Source of the DNA: Nitrospira defluvii
GTDB lineage: Bacteria; Nitrospirota; Nitrospiria; Nitrospirales; Nitrospiraceae
Length of the DNA: 64,000 bases
NCBI RefSeq assembly: GCF_905220995.1
Contig: NZ_CAJNBJ010000002.1
Span: 1 to 64,000, forward strand
Direction of reading: 5' to 3'
In this document: one piece after another, positions 37,893-47,738 of the stretch
Layout of the letters: the number at the start of each line of letters is the position of its first letter
Position numbering within the stretch: position 1 is the first letter of the stretch
Made by a program: the position numbers and the translations under genes
The notes under the pieces: model-generated
What the model saw: the letters and a program-made list of their open reading frames with translations, nothing else
Database searches by the model: none
Told to the model about the DNA's origin: nothing

Positions 37893-38480
37893 ATGACGCA
37901 GGAATCCACACCATCGACGGCACTCTCACCGGAGGCCATTGCGCAGTTGGTCAAGGGACACCGCGAGTTCTTGTCGTTCCTGGAACGACGAGTGGAATCG
38001 AGAGCCGTGGCGGAGGACATTCTGCAATCGGCTTTTACTCGTGGATTGGAACGAGGGGCCGGGGTGGACGACGAAAAAGTGGTCGCCTGGTTCTATCGAG
38101 TGCTCCGCAACGCGGTGATCGATCACTACCGGCAACGGTCCACCGCCGAGCGGCTGACGGAAGCCTGGGCGAGGGAATTTCCGGATGTCCAGGAACCGGA
38201 GGCGGAACTGCGGCAGGAGATCTGTCAATGCGTATCGAGCCTGCTCGACACGCTCAAACCGGAATATCGCGACGCCCTGCGGATCGTGGATCTGCAAGAA
38301 GGCAAACTGAAAGACCTGGCGCAACAGTCAGGCATCACCCCCGAAAATGCGGCGGTTCGTGTGCATCGAGCCAGAGCGGCACTGCGTCGCCGGATCGAAC
38401 AGGCCTGCGGCACCTGTTCCTTGCATGGGTGCCTGGATTGTTCGTGCGAGGCGGCAGGCGGGAAGGAGTGCGGAGGGTAA
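37893..38480 (+). CDS. ECF sigma factor with cysteine-rich C-terminal tail
   Basis: The 195-aa sigma-70-family protein has region 2 (VAEDILQSAFTRGL, VVAWFYRVLRNAVIDHYRQR) and region 4 (LKPEYRDALRIVDLQEGKLKDLAQQ, with ENAAVRVHRARAALRRRI). It continues into a cysteine-rich tail, CGTCSLHGCLDCSC, with another Cys near the end. Metal-sensing ECF factors of the CorE type use such a C-terminal Cys domain in place of an anti-sigma factor, and no anti-sigma gene is seen here. Divergence from a metallothionein-like gene supports metal-responsive control. Confidence 0.85.
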   Translation: MTQESTPSTALSPEAIAQLVKGHREFLSFLERRVESRAVAEDILQSAFTRGLERGAGVDDEKVVAWFYRVLRNAVIDHYRQRSTAERLTEAWAREFPDVQEPEAELRQEICQCVSSLLDTLKPEYRDALRIVDLQEGKLKDLAQQSGITPENAAVRVHRARAALRRRIEQACGTCSLHGCLDCSCEAAGGKECGG

Positions 38481-38508
38481 ACGAACCTCCGCCTAACATT
38501 GCGGTGTG

Positions 38509-41500
38509 CTAGCGGCTACTGTCCTGGCGAGCCTGGCCCCAATGACCCGCCCTGCTCCGCTGCCAGACATAGTCGTACACTCGCCCCGCGACAACCTCGG
38601 TCTCGTCATCTGTAAACGGCGGGCGTGGCAGAGCTTGCCACAAACTATCCACAATGCAGACCTTCACCTCGGCCTGCGTCGTAGCGTTTTGAGTCCAGTT
38701 CGCCATCGCCTTGAGCAACTCCTGCAATGACTTGAGCAGCACCCTGCTCGCCTGTTTGAGCCTTTCACGGTCGGCCTTGGTGACGTCCTCCCTGAAAATC
38801 ATTTGAAAGAGGACATACTCGTCCTGGCTCAACCCTTCTTCCGCTGCCTGCTTCTCCTCGGCGTCGAGACTGGTCGCAAGCGCAAATAATTCTGCAAAGG
38901 TCGCCTCGACAGTCGCCCGGTCTTTTTCGCGGTTATAGTCGGCAATAATGGCTTGGTACTTCTTGTAATAATCCATGTGCATGGGATTCCAAGCAAGCAT
39001 TTGGGCCAGCTTCTGCTCCACGACCTCTCGAATGTCTTGGAGCGCAGCATGTTTCCGACGCACCTTGCGCGCGAACTCATCCCGCAACCGGCCCAAATCG
39101 ATCACACTGAGATCCACCGTGAGCCCTTCCGCATGGTCATCTCCGGGAGCCGCCGCCCGAATGGCTTCATTGACGATCCGGTGCAATTCTTTCAGCACCT
39201 CGGTCACATCGGCGGTATCGCGCTTCTCCTGGAGTTTTTTATAAATGGCCTCAATATTGTCATGGCGTTCAGCATAGGCGAATACGCTCGGCTCCATGAG
39301 CAACGCCTTGAAGCAGATGAAGACCTGCCGCGCCATAATTTCGAACCGGCGTTTGGCTTCATCTGAGGTATAGAGGGCATCCACCGCATCACGCAACGCT
39401 TCGATGCGTGTGAACCCTGTGGCACCGTGAAGCCGGCTGGGATCAAACCCGAGACCAATGAGATGTTGTTCGGCTGCTTCAATGGCCTGAAGCAGAGCCA
39501 GCACCAACTCAACGATGGGGGCAACAACATCATCGGCCTCATCCTTCGCATCCTCATCACCCAGCGCATATTGAGCCAGCGCTTCGCGCAGGCTCTTGAG
39601 CATGCCGTTGTAATCGACAATCACGCCGCAACTTTTTCCGGGATAGATCCGGTTGGCGCGGGCAATGGCCTGCATGAGATTGTGGGCCTTCATCGGCTTG
39701 TCGAGATAAAGCGTTCCGAGGCACTCCACGTCGAAGCCGGTCAGCCACATCGCACAGACGATCGCGATGCGGAAAGGGTGCTCCGGGTCCTTAAAGGCGT
39801 CATCCACCGCCACTCGTCTACCGTCTTGGGTCTGGAATCCCCTCTTCATCACCAGGCGGTGCGGGATGATGTCGAAGTCCCACTTTTTGAAATCCCGAAC
39901 TTCGTTTTGTGCTTCACTGATAACGATTTCGATGATGGTGCTTGCCATCCACTGTTCCTGCCCCCGCAGTCCATCGAGTTCCTTGCTCAGGCGTTCCCTC
40001 ATATCCGGGTCGATCGCGTCGCCAGTTCCGTTTCCTTACTCAGAAAAGCGGCACGAACCAAGGTCAGTGCAGCGTTCCAGCGAGGCTGGATACGCTGGAA
40101 CATTCGCGCACAGGTGATCTTGTCGATACAGACCAGCATCGACTTCCCGCTTTGCCAACGGGTGGAACAATGCTAAACGAAATCGTCGGCCAGCTTGTCG
40201 AGACGGTCGTCCGCGGTGATCACTTCATAGTCCTGGCCCAGCAGGCGTTCGAGCAAGGCTTCCTGGTCCGGATTCAGTTCAGCCTCTTCAATCTTTGCGG
40301 CGATTCGATCGTTCAGGTCCAGCCTGGCGAGTCCCAGCTTCTCGCCCCGGTTCTCATAGACGAGCCTGACGGTGGATTGGTCCTCCTCCGACCGTTTGAA
40401 ATCGTAGCGGGAAATGTAGCTTCCGAAGATCCGCCGGGTGAGTTCGTCATGCTTGAAGAGCGGCGTGCCGGTAAAGCCGAGAAACGAGGCGTTGGGCAGG
40501 GCCAACCGCATGTTTCGGGCAAACTTCCCCGCCTGCGTCCGGTGGGCTTCATCCGAGATGACAATGATATCGTCGCGCTCGCTGTACGGGGCAGTAACCG
40601 GCTGATTGAACTTGTGGATCAGGCTGAAGACAAACCGGTGATTCCCGCGAAGAGTTTCTTGGAGCTCCTTCCCTGAGGCGACGCGCGGGGTCTTCTCGTC
40701 AGAGACGCCACAGCCGATGAAAGTGCGCCAGATCTGCTCGTCCAGGTCTTCCCGGTCGGTCATCACCAAAAAGGTAAAGTTACCGGGACCACGCGCCGCA
40801 CCTTCTCCGCAAAAAACGCCATGGAATAAGACTTCCCGCTCCCTTGCGTGTGCCAGAACACGCCTAACCGTCCGAGATCAGGGTGTGCCCGTTTGAGGAG
40901 AGGAAGCTCTATCAGATCCTGTGACTGCGCGGGAGCGGCTGGTAGATAGGCCTGATCTTCCGGTACAGACTCAGCCGCGAGGGAGGGCCGTTCAATTGAT
41001 GCCCGGTATTCGACAAGCCGCTGCTCCGGTGGATACTGTCGTTTCAGTTCCTCCTGGTGAATCACTGAACCCACCGCATTATTCACGCCGAGCACTTGAT
41101 GATTGCGAGCAACCACCTTGCGCGTCCCGCCGGCCCGGCTCTCATCAAACAGGATGAAGTTCTCCACCAGATCGAGCAGCCGATCCTTGGCCAGCATTCC
41201 ATCCAGAAGCGCCTCGGCATCCACGCGTGCCTGAGCCGACTCTGTATCGCGCTTCCATTCGACAAAATGTTCCCACTTGCTCGTGATCGAACCATAGCGG
41301 GCGCGATCGCCGTTGCTCACGACGAGAAACGCATTGTGGTGAAACGCATGGGCGATGCTGTGCGCACTCAGGTAATCGGTCAGGTTGTCGTCGAACCCGG
41401 CGCGGATGTTCCGATAGACCGCCTTCAGTTCGATAAAGACCAGCGGCAACCCGTTCACAAAGCAAACCAGGTCGGCCCGGCGGTTATAGTGCGGCACCAG

Positions 41501-41932
41501 CAGGCCCTGAATCTTGAGCTCGCGCACGGCCAGGAACCGGTTGTTCTCGGGAGCACGAAAGTCGATCACCCGGGCATGGGCATGGCAGGTTTCGCCTGAA
41601 TCATCCCGCCACTCGACCGGGACACCGCCACGAAGAAACCCATACAACTCCCGGTTGTGCTGGATGAGCGATCGCGCGAAATCGGTGCGCGTCAGCGTTT
41701 CAACGGCCTGCTCTCTAACGGCAACTGGAAGATCGGGGTTCAATCGTGCGAGCGTCGCCTGAAGATCGCGCACCAATACAACATCTCGCTCGGATGAGCG
41801 CCCTAACAAGCCTTGCGGTCCGAAGGTCTCGGCATTGTAGGCATAGAGGCTTTCCCAGCCCAGCCGATCACGCAGATGGTCAGCGAAGGTCTGCTGAACC
41901 AGCCGGTCTTCGCTGTTGATGTCGGTGATCAT
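38509..41932 (-). pseudogene. hsdR: Type I restriction endonuclease R subunit, broken by one amber codon and two frameshifts
   Basis: Three consecutive minus frames together make one HsdR. 41932-40763 has the nuclease domain (FIELKAVY) and Walker A HTQGSGKSYSM. It goes out of frame near 40785, where one base seems missing from a CCCGGG-like run; VVPGNFTFLVMTDREDLDEQ is restored by adding it. 40769-40173 has the helicase part (DEAHRTQ, GFTGTPLF) and stops at TAG 40173-40175, where DDFV-stop-HCSTRWQSGKSM continues in frame. A further shift near 40020 leads to 40002-38509 with the rest of the helicase (MWLTGFDVECLGTLYLDKP) and the C-terminal domain. Three lesions make a full-length product unlikely. 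The start overlaps abiEii by 4 bp. Confidence 0.85.
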
Positions 41933-42822
41933 GCTGCTGGCCCAACTGCTACTGCCACTTGGGCCACAAGACCGAATGCACGATCGAGATCGAATGCGCG
42001 AAGCTCGCCGACTCGAAGGACAGGTTTCAGGAACAGCTGGACCTGGTCTTGCAAGACCCTCAATCGCCTCTCTGACACATCGACAGGCTCGTTACCCGGC
42101 ACAGCCAACTTGTCCCTGACCATGCGCAGCCACAACGATTCTGTGAGATCGACCTGAGAATGCTGAATTGCATAGTCGATATCAAAGTAGTCCCGCACTG
42201 CCGGCTCTCGACGGGTCATGGCGGCACGAAACTTCTCGGCCAACGCTTCCCGTTTGGCAATACACGAGAAAGGGATCGGTGCAACTAACGGCTTTCCCGA
42301 AAGCGGATTCTGGAGGATCGTGGCAACTCCGTGATTCTCGGACTGTTCGACCAGTGGTTCGCGCAGGCTGATTTCAATCTTAATCGTCTCCCTCCGACGG
42401 CGAAGCGGCGACTCATAACTCAGGCTGCCGACATACTGCCTGGAAGCATTGGCGCCTGTGAGCGGCTCCTCTTCACGAAATTCCGGCATGGCCTCGCACA
42501 GCATACGTATCGCCCGTTTCACCGGCTCGATCTTCCGGCTGCGCTCCGAACGCGGAGCATCGACCGGCAAAGAGATCGCGAAGTCGAGATCTTCACTCAG
42601 ACGATAAAATCCCGCGTGCACTTTCGTCAGACAGGTGCCGCCTTTAAAAACCAAGTTTCCACCGGACAATCCGGAGAGATAGGTCAACACCACGCTGCAA
42701 AAATAATCCTTCTCGATCAAGGCCGACACGAATCCTTGTTGCGCCGAGGTAAACGCAATGGCCTCGGAGAAGAAGGCGGCATCGTGATGGTGGCGCAGCA
42801 ACCGAGTCTCAGGTTCCCGCAT
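41929..42822 (-). CDS. abiEii: AbiEii-type nucleotidyltransferase toxin
   Basis: The 297-aa protein is a DNA-polymerase-beta-like nucleotidyltransferase. The motif FKGGTCLTKVHAGFYRLSEDLDFAI gives GGT (61-63) and the Asp pair D78/D80. AbiEii toxins act in type IV toxin-antitoxin and abortive phage-infection systems. It follows abiEi with a 14-bp overlap and overlaps hsdR by 4 bp, so it is inserted into the restriction operon. The reading frame is intact. Confidence 0.87.
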   Translation of the reverse strand: MREPETRLLRHHHDAAFFSEAIAFTSAQQGFVSALIEKDYFCSVVLTYLSGLSGGNLVFKGGTCLTKVHAGFYRLSEDLDFAISLPVDAPRSERSRKIEPVKRAIRMLCEAMPEFREEEPLTGANASRQYVGSLSYESPLRRRRETIKIEISLREPLVEQSENHGVATILQNPLSGKPLVAPIPFSCIAKREALAEKFRAAMTRREPAVRDYFDIDYAIQHSQVDLTESLWLRMVRDKLAVPGNEPVDVSERRLRVLQDQVQLFLKPVLRVGELRAFDLDRAFGLVAQVAVAVGPAA

Positions 42823-43609
42823 TGTCCACGACCCCCCATCGGCGATTGATTGTGCCGCGTTTGGCTCTTGACGGAACGCAAGGAATACAACTCCTTGTAG
42901 GCTTCAACGCGCGTTCCAGCCTCTGGAGAAGCGACGCCTCAACCCCTTCTTGTTCGAGGCAGTACCCCATGCGTCTAATCGTTCCAACATCGCCGTACCG
43001 CAACGTGACCTGTACGAGGTCTCGCGCCGTCACACGTTGCTTCTTCAAATCGGCGCGGATCCATTCATACGCCCGTGGCAGCGAGCCGAAGCGAGACCAG
43101 TCGTAGACCGCATCGAGCAGAGTTCGCGCTCGTGAAGAATAGAGTCCCCGCTCGCCGTCCGCCGTCGCCGTTTCTTCAGTCGAACCCAGTCGTCGATCTG
43201 CCACCTTAATCAAGGTCAGCTGCACCGGGCCGACCTTGCGCTCACCATGCAGGCGATTGTTATAGACATAGATGCGATTCGGCACCTGCTCGTCATAGCC
43301 GTATCGATTGAAAGCGTTGGGACCACAGATCTGGTATCGTCCCTTCCGATCGCCGATGAGGGTATTGAGTGCGAGAATTTCCGAGGGAGCCCAGCTTCCG
43401 CCCAAAGGCAGGCGCTGAGGAATCAGATAAAGCCCCCGGCGCGCCTGCGCAATCATGCGGGCGGTTGAGAGCCGGGTGAACAGCTTGCTTTCCTGCTTGC
43501 GCGATATGCCGAGCGCTGTGGTCAAATCACCCGTTCGCAGGGTTCTCAGGCCGCGCATCTGCGCATAGGCAAACAGTTGGCGTTCGAGATTGCCGAGCGT
43601 CTGTTTCAT
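42809..43609 (-). CDS. abiEi: AbiEi-type antitoxin / transcriptional regulator
   Basis: The 266-aa protein has an N-terminal winged helix (LRTGDLTTALGISRKQESKLFTRL, followed by RRGLYLIP), then the AbiEi middle domain (ICGPNAFNRYGYDEQVPNRIYVYNN) and a C-terminal helical region. AbiEi antitoxins neutralise AbiEii and repress their own promoter through inverted repeats; a large palindrome lies directly upstream. It is intact and lies 116 bp after hsdS. Confidence 0.87.
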   Translation of the reverse strand: MKQTLGNLERQLFAYAQMRGLRTLRTGDLTTALGISRKQESKLFTRLSTARMIAQARRGLYLIPQRLPLGGSWAPSEILALNTLIGDRKGRYQICGPNAFNRYGYDEQVPNRIYVYNNRLHGERKVGPVQLTLIKVADRRLGSTEETATADGERGLYSSRARTLLDAVYDWSRFGSLPRAYEWIRADLKKQRVTARDLVQVTLRYGDVGTIRRMGYCLEQEGVEASLLQRLERALKPTRSCIPCVPSRAKRGTINRRWGVVDNAGT

Positions 43610-43615
43610 GCGTGT

Positions 43616-43664
43616 ACACTATTTCATCCAGATTCCCTGATAGGGAACTTGGATATAATAGTGT
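43616..43664. promoter_or_regulatory. 49-bp near-palindrome upstream of abiEi
   Basis: Centred on 43640, 19 of 24 base pairs are symmetric: outer ACACTATT / AATAGTGT, middle ATCCA / TGGAT, inner TTCCCT / AGGGAA. It ends 7 bp before the abiEi ATG, so it would cover the leader or promoter. A TATAAT on the plus strand (43654-43659) and TTGCAC on the minus strand (43663-43668) fall in the outer arm. It fits an AbiEi autorepression operator. Confidence 0.65.
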
Positions 43665-43725
43665 GCAATGTGGATTCATGCAACCAACGAACAGGGAATA
43701 CGCTCCGTTTGTAATGTCGGAACGG

Positions 43726-44883
43726 TCAGATCGCAATCTCTCCGTTCATCAAACGCGGCAGCAGTAGATCGCGGGCGGCGCGAAGCTTTTCAATTTGTGC
43801 TGTCAATGAACCGATTTGCTGAAACAACGGGGCGGCAAATTCATCAAACGATCTGACAAGGGGTTTCGGCGGCATAAGAATTTCGGTTCGATGCACTGTT
43901 TTCCTATCAAGTGTCGGAACCGATGCCCCACCATTAAATTGCTTCAAGTCCATCTCACGCATCAGAAATAGCGTGAAGAGCGGCGGCACTCGGCGGAACT
44001 CTTTGACCCACAAAGCCGTGTTCAAGGGCCAGAAATCACCCTCAATGTAGCGCACCTCCCCGAGGGTTCCGCTTCTACCAGTAACAATCCCCGGCCCAAC
44101 AACCTTCGCCTTGTTGTGAAAGCCATTGATACCGGTTGAGCCATAGATTGGTACGTCGCCATCTTCCCGATCCTGCACTGGCAAATCGAAACCACGCTGT
44201 AGAACTAATGCTGATTCAAATGGAACTTTTTTCCATCCCGCCGGCACGCCGTTGGTGATGCGGGTATGTTCATGGCCAGGGAAGCGGAGACGGACGAACC
44301 ATTCGCGGTAGAGCTGCCGCGCCGCCTCCTCCAGCAGCGCCATCCGCCGTTTGTTATTCTCAATCAGGTCGTCGTAGGCGGACAAGATGTCGGCGATTGC
44401 CTCTTGAGCCACACGTGGGGGTAGTCCGAAACGGAATTCGGCAATCTGCTTACCGCTAACGTGTGGCACGCCGACACCGCGGGCGGCATTCTTTACATAT
44501 GCGACGAAGTCGGAAGATGCGATCACATAGTAGAGAAATCTTTGGTCGAGGTCCCCTGTGGCACGGAGTCTTGCGACCCGTTGCACCACGAGCGCTTCCG
44601 GATCCGACTCGCCGATCCGAGCAAACTTGAGACCCGCAGGCACCCACGGCCGATCCATGGCCAGTACGATGTCGTCCCGCTGGAGTCGATAGCGGGCAAG
44701 ATCATCAGCATCCTCACGCGGCCAGCGTTTCGAAATTTCCCAAAGAATCTCGCCTTGCCCCACGTTCTCGCCTTTCACCAAGGCGACATCGTCCGGGTCG
44801 TCGGTGAAGTGGGCGCTCTTGAAGGGGTAGCCGCTAAAGACTTCACAGAGAGCACCGAGCGCAACTTCGGGCCATCCTGTCAT
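43726..44883 (-). CDS. hsdS: Type I restriction-modification specificity subunit S
   Basis: The 385-aa protein has two target-recognition domains (about residues 1-145 and 205-345). Each is followed by the conserved helical spacer: EAIADILSAYDDLIENNKRRMALLEEAARQLY in the middle and LFQQIGSLTAQIEKLRAARDLLLPRLMNGEI at the end. It sets the DNA sequence recognised by the complex. It overlaps hsdM by four bases. Unlike its partners it has no lesion. Confidence 0.92.
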   Translation of the reverse strand: MTGWPEVALGALCEVFSGYPFKSAHFTDDPDDVALVKGENVGQGEILWEISKRWPREDADDLARYRLQRDDIVLAMDRPWVPAGLKFARIGESDPEALVVQRVARLRATGDLDQRFLYYVIASSDFVAYVKNAARGVGVPHVSGKQIAEFRFGLPPRVAQEAIADILSAYDDLIENNKRRMALLEEAARQLYREWFVRLRFPGHEHTRITNGVPAGWKKVPFESALVLQRGFDLPVQDREDGDVPIYGSTGINGFHNKAKVVGPGIVTGRSGTLGEVRYIEGDFWPLNTALWVKEFRRVPPLFTLFLMREMDLKQFNGGASVPTLDRKTVHRTEILMPPKPLVRSFDEFAAPLFQQIGSLTAQIEKLRAARDLLLPRLMNGEIAI

Positions 44884-46997
44884 GCCCCTAACTCCTCGAA
44901 GTTCTCTTGAATCTTCGCGGCCAGCTCGACGGCTTCTTTGTTAAGATCAGCCAGCTCGGAGTGGATGTCGCGGAGGGTCTGTTCGAAGTCGAAGTCTTCG
45001 TCCTCTTCCGGCGGCGCGACGCCGACATACCGGCCGGGAGTGAGGCTCCAGTCGGCAGCCTCAATCTCTTTGCGGTTCACCAGCTTTACCAGACCCGGCA
45101 CGGCCTGAAGCTCGGCTTTCGGAAAGCGGTCTTGCAGCCAGGCTACTTGCCGGTGGAAATACACTGCCTGCTTGAGTTGTTCGACAGCAGCCTTGCGCTC
45201 ATCATCGAGCAGCTTGCCCGTTGCGCGTCGGTCGTAGGCTTCCGCAAGGACATCATCCGTCGCCAACTCAGCGCCCATGTCGGCATTGCGCGCGACAAGC
45301 TTGTAGAGCAGGTCCACCTGCTTGATGAGATCGCGGATGGATGTGGCGCTTGCGTCATAACTCTTACGGGCGCTGTGCTGCGCGTTGTTTTTGTCGGGCA
45401 AGGCCTTCGCGTATTTCTTGACGAAGTCGCCAAGAGCGGCGAGCAACTGTTTTCTGTCAATCTCATACAGCGACTGCGCCTCCCGCAGTTCGGTCACCGC
45501 CTCGGCAAGCACCTGTTTCTTCTCTCCGTCGAGCGTCTCATGTTTCTCCACGGCAGCGGCGAGACGGTCGAAACGCCCGCGCAACTCCGCGAGCCTGGCG
45601 TCGAAGATTGCCACTGCCGCTGGTATGGCAGCGCTCTCGGTGCAGACCCGGCCGATGTAGTCCCGGATGAGGGCCAGGAAGCGAGCCGTTTGGCCACGGT
45701 AGAGCCAGACAATGGCGGCAAGGTTCTGCATCTGTTCGGGCGAAAAATCATAGATTTTGCGCGTGACCTTCCGGTAGACGTTGCGCGCGTCAAGCATCAG
45801 GACTGTGTCTTTGCGGTCCGCCGGCTTGTCCCGGTCGAAGTGCCACAACTCGCAAGGGACGGTGCGAGTGTAGAAGAAGTTGGAGCGGATGGAAATCATC
45901 ACATCGACATCGCCCGTCTCGACGATCTTCTGCCGGACTGTTTTCTCACCGTGACCGGCACTCGACGCCTGGGACGACATGACGAACCCGGCCCGCCCTT
46001 TCTTATTGAGGTAGCTCTAAAAATACGAGATCCAGAGGTAGTTGCCGTTGGAGACTTTCTTCGCCTTGTTCACGCCGGGCAGCCCGAAGGGAAGGCGCCG
46101 CTTGTCCTCCTCGGCTCGCACCGCATCCACCAGATCCACATTAAACGGCGGATTGGCCATGACAAAATCGCACGTGCCGACGAGGCTGTATTCGTCCTGG
46201 TAGTAGGTGATGGCCTCGGCGATTTTCCCTTCCAGCCCGTGCACGGCAAGGTTCATCTTGGCGATGCGGATGGTTTCTCGATTCTTCTCCTGGCCGTAGA
46301 AGATGACCTTCTTCGCCGTGTCGCCGCCTTCATGCTCGATGAAGTGGCTCGATTGCACGAACATGCCGCCGGACCCGCAGGCTGGGTCGAAAATAGTGCC
46401 ATGGTTCGGCTCGATGACGTTGACGATCATCTGCACGATTGACGCAGGCGTGAAGAACTCGCCGTTGTCGTGCGCCTTCTGAATCGAGAATTTGGCGAGG
46501 AAGTATTCGTAGATGCGACCGAATACGTCGCCGGTGGCTTGCTTGATCTGCTCGCTGTTGAAGAGACGCATCAGATCTTCGAGCACCTTCGCCTCGAAGA
46601 TGCCATAGTCTTTCGGGAGCACGCCCTTCAACGGCATGAACACATCTTCGATCGCCGTCATGGCGTTGGTTACCAGCGTGGGAAGACCGGAGGGATTGAC
46701 GGTCGCCTCCGACATGATGTGGTCATAACGCGCTTCCACCGGAAGCCACAGCGCCCGCCGGCGGACATAGTCCTCAGGCAGGACCTTCCGCTTCGGCATC
46801 TTTCCGCTGGCTCGATCTGCATCAATCTGTTCAGTCGCGACATCGAAACGATTCTTCGCATGGCGCAGAAAAATCACGCCGAGGACCGGCATGAAATAAT
46901 CGTTGGACGTCAGCTTGGAATTAGCCCGGAGGTTATCCGCCGCTTCCCAGAGTGAGGTTTCGAGTTTCTCGATATCTTTGAAGCTTCCGTCGGTCAT
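44880..46997 (-). pseudogene. hsdM: Type I modification methyltransferase M subunit with an internal amber codon
   Basis: 46997-46017 (326 aa) has the HsdM N-terminal helical domain and the N6-adenine methyltransferase motifs FDPACGSGGMFV and NPPF. The frame meets TAG at 46017-46019 in LWISYF-stop-SYLNKKGRAGFVMSSQ, and continues in the same frame to 44880 with the rest of the catalytic domain and the C-terminal coiled coil. Only one base change is needed to restore about 706 aa. The truncated product lacks the part that binds HsdS. A sequencing error is possible, but hsdR has lesions as well. Confidence 0.85.
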
Positions 46998-47239
46998 ATG
47001 ATCCTTCGCGCTGATGCTCTGCCGCTGTAAGTACCTGTCCTTTTAGTTCCACGGGAGAATACTGCTTCGGCCGGCGCCACACAAGCGACTGCGCGAGAGT
47101 TTCTACCCTACCACCCTACCGTGACATCCGGGGTCACGATTCAGGTGGCCAGGCCGAAGTTTTCTGGATGCGATCGGCGGGGATTCTTGCATTTGGCGTA
47201 ACCGCCCCCGTATGCTCCCAGCAAGATTTTGGTGATGTA

Positions 47240-47458
47240 ATGACGGAACCGACACACAAGCTTTCTGAGCTCACACTGGCAGAATTGAAGGACCTGGTGC
47301 AGGGCCTGGTCGATGACCGGTTGCGCACGTTGATCGGCGACCCCGATCTCGGCGCGCCGCTCGGGGAATCCGTCCGCGACCGCCTCAAACAGTCCCTCGC
47401 CTCGACGGAGCGTCTCACGGGCGACGAAGTGGCCGACAAGCTCGGCCTGCGGTGGTAG
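47240..47458 (+). CDS. Antitoxin-like partner of a RelE-type toxin
   Basis: The 72-aa acidic helical protein (MTEPTHKLSEL..., DEVADKLGLRW) ends 2 bp before a RelE/ParE-type toxin gene. ATG 47240 has GGTGAT upstream; the longer frame from 47168 looks non-coding. Its family is not clear. The order antitoxin-toxin and the spacing support the role, which is inferred from its neighbour. Confidence 0.65.
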   Translation: MTEPTHKLSELTLAELKDLVQGLVDDRLRTLIGDPDLGAPLGESVRDRLKQSLASTERLTGDEVADKLGLRW

Positions 47459-47460
47459 CG

Positions 47461-47736
47461 ATGCCCTGGTTTCGTCTCGCGTTCCGGCCCGATGTGGTGG
47501 GCGATCTCAGCGCCGCCGAGCCAGCCATGGCGCAACGGCTGTTCGACAAGACGAAATGGCTGGCCTCGAACGTCGACAATTTACGGCACGAACCGGTCGC
47601 GGCCGATCTTCCCGGCATCCATAAGTATGCGGTCGGCGACTGGCGGATTTTTTACTCGATCGACCGGGCCGAGCAGCTGGTAGACATTCACTACATTCAA
47701 CACAGCCCGCCCTCAGGCCGGGCATTCGGAGCGTGA
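47461..47736 (+). CDS. RelE/ParE-family toxin
   Basis: The 91-aa protein starts MPWFRLAFRPDVVGDL and contains DNLRHEPVAADLPGIHKYAVGDWRIFYSIDRAEQLVDIHYIQHS. The pattern G-x-x-K(Y)-x-V-G-D-W-R-I-x-Y is that of RelE-type mRNA-cleaving or ParE-type toxins. It starts at ATG 47461, 3 bp after the antitoxin stop, and is followed by a HesB-like gene starting within a few bases. Confidence 0.8.
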   Translation: MPWFRLAFRPDVVGDLSAAEPAMAQRLFDKTKWLASNVDNLRHEPVAADLPGIHKYAVGDWRIFYSIDRAEQLVDIHYIQHSPPSGRAFGA

Positions 47737-47738
47737 CG

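Noticed and set aside
40173-46019. Possible recoding of TAG as an amino acid in hsdM and hsdR
   Set aside because: Only these two genes show it, the expected residues differ between the sites, hsdR also has frameshifts, and many other genes here end normally in TAG.
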